Assembly (NCBI GenBank): GCA_000421085.1
Contig: ATWE01000013.1
Coordinates: 151,322-215,321 of the forward strand
Direction: 5' to 3'
DNA length: 64,000 nt
DNA from: Ensifer sp. USDA 6670
Lineage (GTDB): Bacteria; Pseudomonadota; Alphaproteobacteria; Rhizobiales; Rhizobiaceae
Part shown: piece by piece, positions 47,338 through 55,432 of the stretch
Position numbering within the stretch: position 1 is the stretch's first letter
Layout: each line of letters opens with the position of its first letter
The notes under the pieces: model-generated
The model's input: only the letters and a program-made list of their open reading frames with translations
Databases searched by the model: none
What the model was told of the DNA's origin: nothing
Position numbers and translations under genes: made by a program

Positions 47338-48081
47338 TCAGAGATCGCCATTGGAGCCGGTGATACGGGCGCGCGATTCTGTCAGATGGTAGCGCATGTA
47401 AAGGCGGGCAAGGTCCCGGTTCTCGCCCAAAATGGCAGAGTAGATCTTGCGGTGCTCTTCGAGGACACGGCGGCGGCGGTCATCGGAGCCCTGCCGCGTC
47501 AGGCCGAGCGCCATGCGCATCGAGCCGCTGAGAATGTCACGCAGTTCTTCCAGAAGGCGCGGGAAAAGTTCGTTTCCCGCGGCTTCCGCCACGGCGTGGT
47601 GAAACGCGAAATCCTCTTCCCAGCCGGTTTCGCCGCGCCCGAAAGCCCCTTCCAGCGCCGCCAGCGCCTCGCCGATCTGGTTCAGCTGAGCCTTTGTCCG
47701 GCGCATCGCGGCAAGCCCCGCGCATTCCGTCTCCAGCGCGAGCCGGGGCTCGAAGGCCTTGAGATAGATCGCGATCTCGCCCGAGGCGGCGAGACTGGTG
47801 AGCTTGTCGGACGGACGCGATTTCACGAAGGTGCCGATGCCCTGGCGCGAAACCACCAGACCGTCGGCCTGCAGCCGCATCAGCGCCTCCCGCACGACCG
47901 GACGGGAAACCTGAAAATCGCGGCAGATATGCGCTTCGGACGGCAGCTTCGCCCCCTCGGCCATCTGGCCGCTGGCGATCTGCTCGAGAATTTGCCCGTA
48001 GAGAACATCGGCAAGCCGCTCCCGCCGCGCCGGTTTCAGTTTCAACGTTACGTCGTTCAAGGGCCTGCCTTCACCTGTCAT
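47338..48081 (-). CDS. GntR-family regulator, FCD (FadR) subfamily
   Basis: About 247 aa. The N-terminal winged helix has LADVLYGQILEQIASGQMAEGAKLPSE, HICRDFQVSRPVVREALMRLQADGLV and the wing RQGIGTFV. The C-terminal FCD domain has metal/ligand residues in WEEDFAFHHAVAEAAGN (Asp, His) and LEEHRKIYSAI (His). The start is unclear: ATG 48081 has no good ribosome site, TTG 48099 and a TTG further in are alternatives. It lies between the lactonase and the dehydratase and probably controls both. Confidence 0.87.
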   Translation of the reverse strand: MTGEGRPLNDVTLKLKPARRERLADVLYGQILEQIASGQMAEGAKLPSEAHICRDFQVSRPVVREALMRLQADGLVVSRQGIGTFVKSRPSDKLTSLAASGEIAIYLKAFEPRLALETECAGLAAMRRTKAQLNQIGEALAALEGAFGRGETGWEEDFAFHHAVAEAAGNELFPRLLEELRDILSGSMRMALGLTRQGSDDRRRRVLEEHRKIYSAILGENRDLARLYMRYHLTESRARITGSNGDL

Positions 48082-48094
48082 TTTTCTGTACAGG
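48074..48094. promoter_or_regulatory. Second operator-like palindrome, GntR/dehydratase promoter
   Basis: CCTGT and ACAGG arms at the ends of a 21-bp unit, matching 11 of 21 bases of the site at 47148-47168 with the same geometry. It overlaps the proposed GntR start and lies 44-64 bp before the dehydratase start. Autoregulation and control of the dehydratase operon are possible. Confidence 0.35.
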
Positions 48095-48137
48095 CGCAAT
48101 CTAGCCGACCCGCCCGCAAATGCAAAGGAGGCCGCCG

Positions 48138-49862
48138 ATGACCAGGCGCAAGAAGCCGGAGGAATTTCGAAGCTTTCGCTGGTTCGGCGTCAAGGACCTG
48201 CGCGCCTTCGGTCACAGGTCCCGTCTTTATCAGATGGGCTACGACCATGCGGAACTCGCAAACAAGCCCGTCATCGCGATCATCAATACCTGGAGCGACA
48301 TCAATCCGTGCCACGCACATCTCAGGGCTCGGGCAGAGGAGGTCAAGCGCGGCGTCTGGCAGGCGGGCGGCTTCCCGATCGAGCTGCCGGCCATGTCACT
48401 GGCAGAGACCTATGTGAAGCCCACGACGATGCTCTACCGCAATTTCCTGGCCATGGAGGTGGAGGAACTCATCCGGTCGCATCCGGTCGACGGCGTCGTC
48501 CTGCTTGCCGGCTGCGACAAGACCACGCCGGGAACGATCATGGGAGCGATCCAGGTCGATCTGCCTACGATCTTCGTGCCGGCCGGGCCGATGCTGCGCG
48601 GCAATTATCGCGGCCGGATGCTGGGTTCGGGATCGGACGTCTGGAAATACTGGGCGGAAAAGGAAGCCGGCCGCGTCACCGAGAACGAATGGAGCGAGAT
48701 GGAGCGCGGGATCGCCCGCTCCTTCGGCACCTGCATGACGATGGGCACGGCCTCGACCATGACGGCGCTTGCCGACACGCTGGGGCTTTCGCTGCCCGGC
48801 GCCTCCGCCATTCCCGCGGCGGATGCTGGTCATGCGCGCATGGCCGCGCTTTCCGGCGCGCGCATCGTCGAGATGGTCTTCGAGGATCTGAAGCCGTCCG
48901 ACATTCTGACGGCGAAGGCATTCGAGAATGCGCTCGCGGTGCACATGGCGATGGCCGGCTCGACCAATGCGATGATCCATCTTATCGCGATCGCGCGCCG
49001 TTGCGGCGTTCCTCTGACGCTCGATGATTTCGACCGCGTATCGGCCCAGGTCCCTGTTCTCTGCAACATCCGGCCGACCGGAGAATTCCTGATGGAGGAC
49101 TTCTACTATGCCGGCGGCCTGATCGCGCTCTGGAAACAATTGAAGCCGCTCCTGCATACCGGGGAACGCAACGTGATCGGGACGATCGGCGGCGCCCTCG
49201 ATGAGGCGGAGGTTCATCTGCCCGAGGTGATCCGCCCGCTCGACAGGCCCGTGGCCGCGCGCGGCGGCACGGCAATTCTCAAAGGCAACCTTGCGCCGCA
49301 GGGCTGCGTCATGAAACCCGCGGCGGCCGACCCTGCCCTGCTCAAACACCGGGGGCCGGCCCTCGTCTTCGACGATTACGACGCTATGATGAAAGCGGTG
49401 AACGACGAAGATCTCGACGTCACCGCCGACACGGTGATGATCCTGCGCAATGCCGGCCCGGTCGGCGGGCCGGGCATGCCGGAATGGGGCATGCTGCCGA
49501 TCCCGAAGAAGCTCCTCAAAGAAGGCGTGCGCGACATGGTGCGCATTTCCGACGCCCGCATGAGCGGCACCAGCTACGGCGCCTGCATCCTCCATGTGGC
49601 GCCGGAAGCCTATGTCGGCGGTCCGCTGGCAGCGGTCCGCAACGGCGACATCATCGCGCTGGACGTCGATCGCCGCACGCTCACGCTAGAGGTCGATCAG
49701 GCGGCGATCGAGCGCCGGCTCGCCGAATGGAAGCCGCCGGAGCGCGACTATTCGAGGGGGTATCTGAAGATGCATGCGGAAAATATCCAGCAGGCGCCGG
49801 AAGGCTGCGACTTCACCTTCCTGCAATCGCCCCATAAGCTGCCCGAACCGGAGATTCATTGA
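48138..49862 (+). CDS. IlvD/Edd family sugar-acid dehydratase
   Basis: A 574-aa dehydratase related to dihydroxyacid and phosphogluconate dehydratases, most like the aldonate type (arabonate, xylonate or similar). Family Cys residues that could hold an Fe-S cluster are seen in DINPCHAH (about residue 58), AGCDKTTPG (about 126) and SFGTCMTMGTAST (about 200). The C-terminal region has RISDARMSGTSYGACILHVAPEA. ATG 48138 is preceded by AAGGAGG; an upstream frame to 48120 is not used. It leads a two-gene unit with the dehydrogenase that follows. Confidence 0.9.
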   Translation: MTRRKKPEEFRSFRWFGVKDLRAFGHRSRLYQMGYDHAELANKPVIAIINTWSDINPCHAHLRARAEEVKRGVWQAGGFPIELPAMSLAETYVKPTTMLYRNFLAMEVEELIRSHPVDGVVLLAGCDKTTPGTIMGAIQVDLPTIFVPAGPMLRGNYRGRMLGSGSDVWKYWAEKEAGRVTENEWSEMERGIARSFGTCMTMGTASTMTALADTLGLSLPGASAIPAADAGHARMAALSGARIVEMVFEDLKPSDILTAKAFENALAVHMAMAGSTNAMIHLIAIARRCGVPLTLDDFDRVSAQVPVLCNIRPTGEFLMEDFYYAGGLIALWKQLKPLLHTGERNVIGTIGGALDEAEVHLPEVIRPLDRPVAARGGTAILKGNLAPQGCVMKPAAADPALLKHRGPALVFDDYDAMMKAVNDEDLDVTADTVMILRNAGPVGGPGMPEWGMLPIPKKLLKEGVRDMVRISDARMSGTSYGACILHVAPEAYVGGPLAAVRNGDIIALDVDRRTLTLEVDQAAIERRLAEWKPPERDYSRGYLKMHAENIQQAPEGCDFTFLQSPHKLPEPEIH

Positions 49863-49923
49863 TCGCGGTGACGACTGGTCATTTGACCCGAAGTCGTGGA
49901 GATCCGATGAGAAGGCGGGACGC

Positions 49924-50709
49924 ATGACGACGCGACTATTGATAACCGGAGCCGCAGGCAGCCTCGGCCGCTATGCCCGCGAGGGGTTGAAGGGCTGCGC
50001 CGAGGTTCTGCGCCTTTCGGATGTCGCCATGCTTTCTCCAGCCGGAGAGGGCGAGGAAACCGTGCAATGCGACCTCGCCGAGCGCGAGGCGGTCGACCGA
50101 CTCGTGCGCGGCTGCGATGCGATCCTGCATCTCGGTGCGATCTCGGTGGAGTCCGACTTCGACGCTCTTCTTCGGTCAAACATCCTCGGCACCTACAATC
50201 TCTACGAGGCGGCGCGAAAAGCCGGCGTGAACCGCATTCTCTTTGCGAGCACCAATCATGTGACCGGGTTCCATCCTGTGGGCGAGACGCTCGACCACCT
50301 GTCGCCGCGGCGGCCGGACAGCCTTTACGGCGTCAGCAAGTGCTTCGGAGAGGATCTTTCCCGGCTCTACTTCGACAAATACGGCATGGAAACCGCCTGC
50401 CTCAGGATCGGCAGCTGCTTCGCCGAACCCACCAACCGGCGCATGCTCTCCACCTGGCTGAGCCCGCGTGATTTCCTGGCGCTTGTGCGCCGGCTTCTCG
50501 ATGCCCCGGAAATCGGTCATCTTGTGCTCTACGGCGTCTCCGCCAACCGGGACGTCTGGTGGTCTAACGGGCATGCGGACTTCCTCGGCTGGCGCCCTCA
50601 GGACAGCAGCGAGCCTTACCGGCACGACATTGAGAAGCGTGAGGAGGAGCCTTCGGACGGCGTGCGCTATCAGGGCGGGCGTCATGCGGCGGCGAAGTTG
50701 TCGGGTTGA
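49924..50709 (+). CDS. NAD-dependent epimerase/dehydratase family, uronate-dehydrogenase-like
   Basis: A 261-aa short-chain-type enzyme. The NAD motif TGAAGSLGRYAREGL is at the N-terminus, ASTNHVTGFHP and the catalytic YGVSKCFGED (Tyr and Lys, about residue 135) follow, and RIGSCFAEPTNRRMLSTW is very like uronate dehydrogenases of Agrobacterium and Pseudomonas, which oxidise glucuronate or galacturonate to aldaro-lactones. ATG 49924 is used; the longer frame is a dehydratase shadow. The lactone product would suit the SMP-30 lactonase nearby. Confidence 0.82.
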   Translation: MTTRLLITGAAGSLGRYAREGLKGCAEVLRLSDVAMLSPAGEGEETVQCDLAEREAVDRLVRGCDAILHLGAISVESDFDALLRSNILGTYNLYEAARKAGVNRILFASTNHVTGFHPVGETLDHLSPRRPDSLYGVSKCFGEDLSRLYFDKYGMETACLRIGSCFAEPTNRRMLSTWLSPRDFLALVRRLLDAPEIGHLVLYGVSANRDVWWSNGHADFLGWRPQDSSEPYRHDIEKREEEPSDGVRYQGGRHAAAKLSG

Positions 50710-50855
50710 GGCGACCGGTTCCGCAAGACCACGTTTTCCGTCCCTGCCGCTACGCTCGGCATTGCCCTTGCGCGACACTGCCATAGATTCTGCAGCGGCA
50801 GCTTCGGCGGCTCGTTGCACCGTCGCTAACCGGGCTCTCGCTTCAGGAGGAATAC

Positions 50856-53309
50856 ATGACTTCCCCCAGGACGGCAGGTGACGTTTCCAGCCGAAATCCC
50901 TTATCCGCCGGTGCGCTCTCTGCAGATGAACTTCAGCGGATGGACGCCTACTGGCGGGCGTCGAACTATCTCTCCGTCGGCCAGATCTACCTCCTCGACA
51001 ACCCGCTTCTCAGCGAGCCGCTGAAGCGGGAGCACATCAAACCGCGGCTTCTCGGCCATTGGGGTACGTCGCCGGGCCTGAACATGCTCTATGTCCACCT
51101 GAACCGCGTGATCAAGCGCGACGATCTGGAGATGATGTATGTCATCGGCCCCGGGCACGGCGGGCCCTCGCTTGTCGCCCACGCCTATCTGGAGGGCACC
51201 TATAGCGAGGTCTATCCGGACATCAGCCAGGACGCCGAAGGCCTGCGGAAGCTCTTCAAGCAGTTCAGCTTCCCCGGCGGCATCCCGAGCCATGTCGCCC
51301 CGGAAACGCCGGGCAGCATTCACGAGGGCGGCGAGCTCGGTTATGCGTTGAGCCATGCCTACGGTGCCGCCTTCGACAATCCGGAGCTGATCGTCGCCTG
51401 CGTGGTGGGCGACGGGGAAGCCGAAACGGGTCCGCTCGCGACCGGCTGGCACGGCAACAAGTTCCTCAACCCGGCGCGTGACGGCTGCGTCCTGCCCATC
51501 CTGCACCTCAACGGATACAAGATCGCCAATCCCTGCTTTCTCGCACGCATTCCCAGAGAGGAGCTGCAGAAGTTTTTCGAGGGAATGGGCTATGCGCCGC
51601 TATTCGTCGAAGGTCATGATCCTGCAGACGTGCACCAGCAGCTGGCGGGCGCGCTCGATACCGCGCTCGCCGATATCAGGCGCATTCAGGCCGACGCCCG
51701 GGTCAACGGCAATCTGAAACGCCCTGCCTGGCCCATGATCGTTTTCCGCACACCCAAGGGCTGGACCTGCCCGGCCGAGATCGACGGCAAGAAATGCGAG
51801 GACTACTGGCGATCGCATCAGGTGCCGATGGGAGACATGGACAAGCCGGAGCACATCCGCATCCTCGAAGGCTGGATGAAGAGCTATCGGCCGGAGGAGC
51901 TTTTCGACGGTGAAGGGCGGCTGACGGCGGAACTGGCGGAGCTTGCCCCAACGGGCCGCCGCCGGATGAGCGACAATCCGCATGCCAATGGCGGACTGTT
52001 GCTGCGCGACCTGAAGATGCCCGACTTCCGCGACTATGCGGTTTCGGTTCAGAGCCCCGGAGCGGCCACCGCCGAGTCGGCCCGCGTGATGGGCAGCTAC
52101 CTGCGCGACGTGATGAAGCTCAACCTGAAGTCCGGGAACTTCCGCCTGTTCAGTCCGGACGAAAACAACTCGAACCGCTGGCAGGACGTGCTCGAGGTCA
52201 CGGATCGCTGTTTCATGGCGGACATCTATCCGGAAGACGACCATTTGTCGCCGGACGGACGGCTGATGGAGGTCCTGAGCGAGCATCAGTGCCAGGGCTG
52301 GCTCGAAGGCTACCTGCTTACCGGACGCCACGGATTCTTTTCCTGCTACGAAGCCTTCATTCACATCATCGATTCGATGTTCAACCAGCACGCCAAATGG
52401 CTGAAGGTCTGCAACGAAATCCCGTGGCGGCGCCCGATCGCTTCCTTGAACTATTTCCTGAGCTCGCATGTCTGGCGCCAGGATCATAACGGCTTCAGCC
52501 ACCAGGACCCCGGTTTCATCGATCACGTGGTCAACAAGAAGGCCGACGTCATCCGCGTCTACCTGCCGCCGGACGCCAATACGCTGCTGTCGGTGACGGA
52601 TCATTGCCTGAGGAGCCGCAACTACATCAACGTCGTCGTCGCCGGCAAGCAGCCTTCGCCGCAATGGCTGACCATGGACCAGGCGGTGAAGCATTGCACC
52701 GAGGGCCTCGGCATCTGGGAATGGGCAAGCAACGACAAAGGCTGTGAGCCCGACGTGGTCATGGCATGCTGCGGCGATGTTCCGACGCTGGAGACGCTCG
52801 CCGCAGTGCAATTGCTGCGCGAGCACCTGCCGGAATTGAAGGTGCGGGTGATCAACGTCGTCAATCTGATGAAGCTGCAGCCATCGGAGGAGCACCCGCA
52901 CGGCCTGCCTAACCGCGACTTCGACGCCCTGTTCACCAAGGACAAGCCTATCATCTTCGCCTTCCATGGCTATCCCTGGCTGATCCACCGCCTCACCTAT
53001 CGCCGCACGAACCATGCCAATCTGCATGTCCGCGGCTACAAGGAAGAGGGGACGACGACGACGCCCTTCGACATGGTGGTCCTCAACCATCTGGACCGCT
53101 TCCATCTGGTCGAGGACGTCATCGACCGGCTGCCGCAACTCGGCGCCCGCGCCGCCTATTTCAAGCAGGCGATCCACGAGCGGCTGATCGACCACAGGCA
53201 CCATATCGAAAAATACGGCGAGGACATGCCGGCGATCAGTGGCTGGAAATGGGGCGGCGACAACGCCGGCGAGGTACAGGGAACATCGACTGAAGGCGAC
53301 AATGTCTGA
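50856..53309 (+). CDS. xfp: Phosphoketolase (Xfp/Xpk)
   Basis: Thiamine-diphosphate enzyme that splits xylulose 5-phosphate (and often fructose 6-phosphate) to acetyl phosphate and a shorter sugar phosphate, 817 aa, full family length. Phosphoketolase signatures are seen in [18 protein letters not shown] (about residue 155) and the diphosphate-binding [19 protein letters not shown] (about 185). A GAGGAA ribosome site precedes ATG 50856. It stands alone with its own terminator; no acetate kinase or phosphotransacetylase is adjacent. It could use pentose phosphate from sugar or nucleoside breakdown. Confidence 0.95.
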   Translation: MTSPRTAGDVSSRNPLSAGALSADELQRMDAYWRASNYLSVGQIYLLDNPLLSEPLKREHIKPRLLGHWGTSPGLNMLYVHLNRVIKRDDLEMMYVIGPGHGGPSLVAHAYLEGTYSEVYPDISQDAEGLRKLFKQFSFPGGIPSHVAPETPGSIHEGGELGYALSHAYGAAFDNPELIVACVVGDGEAETGPLATGWHGNKFLNPARDGCVLPILHLNGYKIANPCFLARIPREELQKFFEGMGYAPLFVEGHDPADVHQQLAGALDTALADIRRIQADARVNGNLKRPAWPMIVFRTPKGWTCPAEIDGKKCEDYWRSHQVPMGDMDKPEHIRILEGWMKSYRPEELFDGEGRLTAELAELAPTGRRRMSDNPHANGGLLLRDLKMPDFRDYAVSVQSPGAATAESARVMGSYLRDVMKLNLKSGNFRLFSPDENNSNRWQDVLEVTDRCFMADIYPEDDHLSPDGRLMEVLSEHQCQGWLEGYLLTGRHGFFSCYEAFIHIIDSMFNQHAKWLKVCNEIPWRRPIASLNYFLSSHVWRQDHNGFSHQDPGFIDHVVNKKADVIRVYLPPDANTLLSVTDHCLRSRNYINVVVAGKQPSPQWLTMDQAVKHCTEGLGIWEWASNDKGCEPDVVMACCGDVPTLETLAAVQLLREHLPELKVRVINVVNLMKLQPSEEHPHGLPNRDFDALFTKDKPIIFAFHGYPWLIHRLTYRRTNHANLHVRGYKEEGTTTTPFDMVVLNHLDRFHLVEDVIDRLPQLGARAAYFKQAIHERLIDHRHHIEKYGEDMPAISGWKWGGDNAGEVQGTSTEGDNV

Positions 53310-53334
53310 GGGGACGCACTTTCGCGACCCAGCG

Positions 53335-53370
53335 AAAAGGCCCGCCGGAAAAGCGGGCCTTTTCTTTGTT
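53335..53370 (+). terminator. Rho-independent terminator after xfp
   Basis: AAAAGGCCCGC (53335-53345) pairs exactly with GCGGGCCTTTT (53353-53363) around a 7-base loop and is followed by CTTTGTTT. The stem also gives a short T-run on the minus strand, so it may serve the convergent permease gene too. Confidence 0.9.
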
Positions 53371-53413
53371 TCGATCGCAGGGTCTGATGCAGAGAGTGCC
53401 ACTGCCCCCGAGT

Positions 53414-55198
53414 TCAGGCCGGCAGCTGGAAGAACCAGTTGGCGAACAGCACGATGGCGAGGCCTGCACCGAGCGCCAGATAGGGTAATATGCCCGCTTT
53501 CCTGACGCCGAGGCTCTGTCCGGAGAGGCCGAGATCCTCCATGGCTTCGAGTGGGAACCTGCCGCGATCCTGAAAGTAATGACGATAGGCGAAGACCGGC
53601 AGGATGAGCGCGGCGAAGATGAAGCCGACCCACAGCGCATTGGAGTAGCCCCAGACCTTGGCGCCGGCGCCCAGGAAGAGCGCGTTCACGAAGGCCAACA
53701 CGGTGTTCAGGCCAATCAGCCAGGTCGGCGCCTTCCAAGGCCGCTCGATATGGCCGGAGTCGATACGGTGAATCCAGCCGGAGTTGAGGTTCAGGAAGTT
53801 GAAGATGATGTAGCCGACATTGGAGACGGCTAGCACGAAGAAGTAGCCGCCGACATCCGAGGCGATGGCAAGCAGGAAGAGGTTGAATGCGAAGTCGGTC
53901 CACATGGCCCGGGTCGGTGCGCCGTTCTCATTCACATAGTCGAGGTATTTCGGCAACCAGCCGTCCTTCGAGCCCTGATAAAGCGTGCGCGAGGAACCGG
54001 CCATCGCGGTCATGATGGCGAGGAAGAGCGCAAGGATCATCAGAACGACGAGAAGCTGGGTGACGATACGGCCGGCGCCGATCAGGCCGCCGAGCGCCTC
54101 GGCCACGCCCGTACCGTCGATAATGCCCGGCGCCAGCATGCCGGCATGTCCAAGGACGCCCTGGAAGGCGAAGGGTACGAGGAAGAAGAACAGGCAGCAG
54201 ACGAGACCGGAATAGAAGATCGCCTTGAAGGTGTCGGTCCGGGGGTTCTTCAGTTCGCGTGTGTAGCAGACTGCTGTTTCGAACCCGTAAGTCGACCAGG
54301 CGGCGATATAGAGGCCGCCGAGAAAGAGCGTCCAGCCGCCATTGCTCCAGGTACCGTCCTCGCCCGAATAGGCCGCCGTCGGAGGGACGAGGCCGGTGAC
54401 GTTGGCGGCAACGATATGGCCGCTGACGATCGGATAGATGCCGATGATCAGCAAGGGAATGAGGACGAGCAGAGCGAGCCACTTCTGAACGCTGGCGGTC
54501 CCGGCGATGCCGCGATGCTGGATCGCGAAGATGATCAGCATCAGGATGCCGCCGATCAGGAAGGTGGCGTTGATATTCGCCGTGGCCAGAAAAGGAATGC
54601 TGAAGCTGACCAGCGACCAATTGCGGATCATTGGCGTCAGCGCCGCTACGCCGTCGGCTGAGAGGACCGCCTTGACGGCATCTTCCGGCGCGGTACCGGC
54701 ATGGGCCGCGATATACTCGGCGACACGGGGGCTATCGGCGGTGACGGAGGCGGCGTGGGCGCCGATCCAATCGAGGACCGCCTGCGAATCCGCCGCAGGA
54801 ATCGGGAAGAGGGCATTGAGGATATAGCCCGCGGCGATCACGCAGCCGAGCGAGAGCACCGGCGACCACGCGAACCAGTTGCACCAGACGGAAAGCGGAG
54901 CGATGAATTTCGAATAGCGCAGCCATGCGGTCGCTCCATAGATCGAGGCGCCGCCGGACTTGTTGGCGAACATCCCGGCGATTTCCGCATAGGTGAAGGA
55001 TTGCAGGAAGCCCATGATCATCGAAATGATCCAGACCGCAAAGGCCAGCTTGCCGGTCGTGCCGGCAATGCCGCCGATGGAGAAGAGCACGAGCGGGGGC
55101 ACGCCAGCTGCCACCCAGAAAGCGCCCTTCCAGTCGAGCGCGCGTATAAGCTTCCCCTCGGTGCCGGCAGCAATGCCGGCGTTCACCACATCTGTCAT
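53414..55198 (-). CDS. APC-family amino acid/amine permease
   Basis: Inner-membrane secondary transporter, 594 aa, longer than the usual 450-500 because of an insert between residues about 135 and 190. The first segment region has GAFWVAAGVPPLVLFSIGGIAG and FLQSFTYAEIAGMFANKSGGASIYGATAWLRY, the APC helix-1 and helix-2/3 patterns. More than ten hydrophobic segments are visible. It is divergent from tdm and shares its promoter region, so a methylated amine, TMAO or a related amino compound is a reasonable substrate guess. Confidence 0.85.
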   Translation of the reverse strand: MTDVVNAGIAAGTEGKLIRALDWKGAFWVAAGVPPLVLFSIGGIAGTTGKLAFAVWIISMIMGFLQSFTYAEIAGMFANKSGGASIYGATAWLRYSKFIAPLSVWCNWFAWSPVLSLGCVIAAGYILNALFPIPAADSQAVLDWIGAHAASVTADSPRVAEYIAAHAGTAPEDAVKAVLSADGVAALTPMIRNWSLVSFSIPFLATANINATFLIGGILMLIIFAIQHRGIAGTASVQKWLALLVLIPLLIIGIYPIVSGHIVAANVTGLVPPTAAYSGEDGTWSNGGWTLFLGGLYIAAWSTYGFETAVCYTRELKNPRTDTFKAIFYSGLVCCLFFFLVPFAFQGVLGHAGMLAPGIIDGTGVAEALGGLIGAGRIVTQLLVVLMILALFLAIMTAMAGSSRTLYQGSKDGWLPKYLDYVNENGAPTRAMWTDFAFNLFLLAIASDVGGYFFVLAVSNVGYIIFNFLNLNSGWIHRIDSGHIERPWKAPTWLIGLNTVLAFVNALFLGAGAKVWGYSNALWVGFIFAALILPVFAYRHYFQDRGRFPLEAMEDLGLSGQSLGVRKAGILPYLALGAGLAIVLFANWFFQLPA

Positions 55199-55325
55199 TG
55201 CTGAATTCCCCTTTTATCTGTTCCGGACGTGTTCTTCGATACGTCTCCCTGAACGCGCCTCCCAAGGCAGGCGGCCCGATCCTTTGTGACCCATTTTATG
55301 CATTGAATTCAGGTCCGGCCGTTTA

Positions 55326-55356
55326 TGCATAGTGAAGAATGTTTCTTCATAGTCAA
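55326..55356 (-). promoter_or_regulatory. Palindromic operator in the tdm/permease divergent promoter
   Basis: TGAAGAA-TGT-TTCTTCA (55333-55349) is a perfect 7-bp-arm palindrome. On the permease strand it lies exactly inside a 19-bp spacer between TTGACT (55351-55356) and TATGCA (55326-55331), the layout used by MerR-type activators. TTTATGCAT also occurs twice (55295-55303, 55322-55330), 27 bp apart. Which regulator binds is not known. Confidence 0.5.
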
Positions 55357-55432
55357 TATATCTCCTTTACTTCCGCTTGGTATTTTGACAGCATGATCCG
55401 GGCAGGGGCCAACATTCGGCCGCGAGGGTGCT

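Noticed and set aside
51600..53903. A 767-codon open frame on the minus strand
   Set aside because: Antisense to the phosphoketolase gene and running into the permease gene in another frame; no domain or ribosome site. It is a GC-rich shadow.
55380..55432. TTGACA near 55390 as the tdm -35 element
   Set aside because: No acceptable -10 lies 16-19 bp downstream before the tdm start, so the true tdm promoter is probably further upstream and was not assigned.
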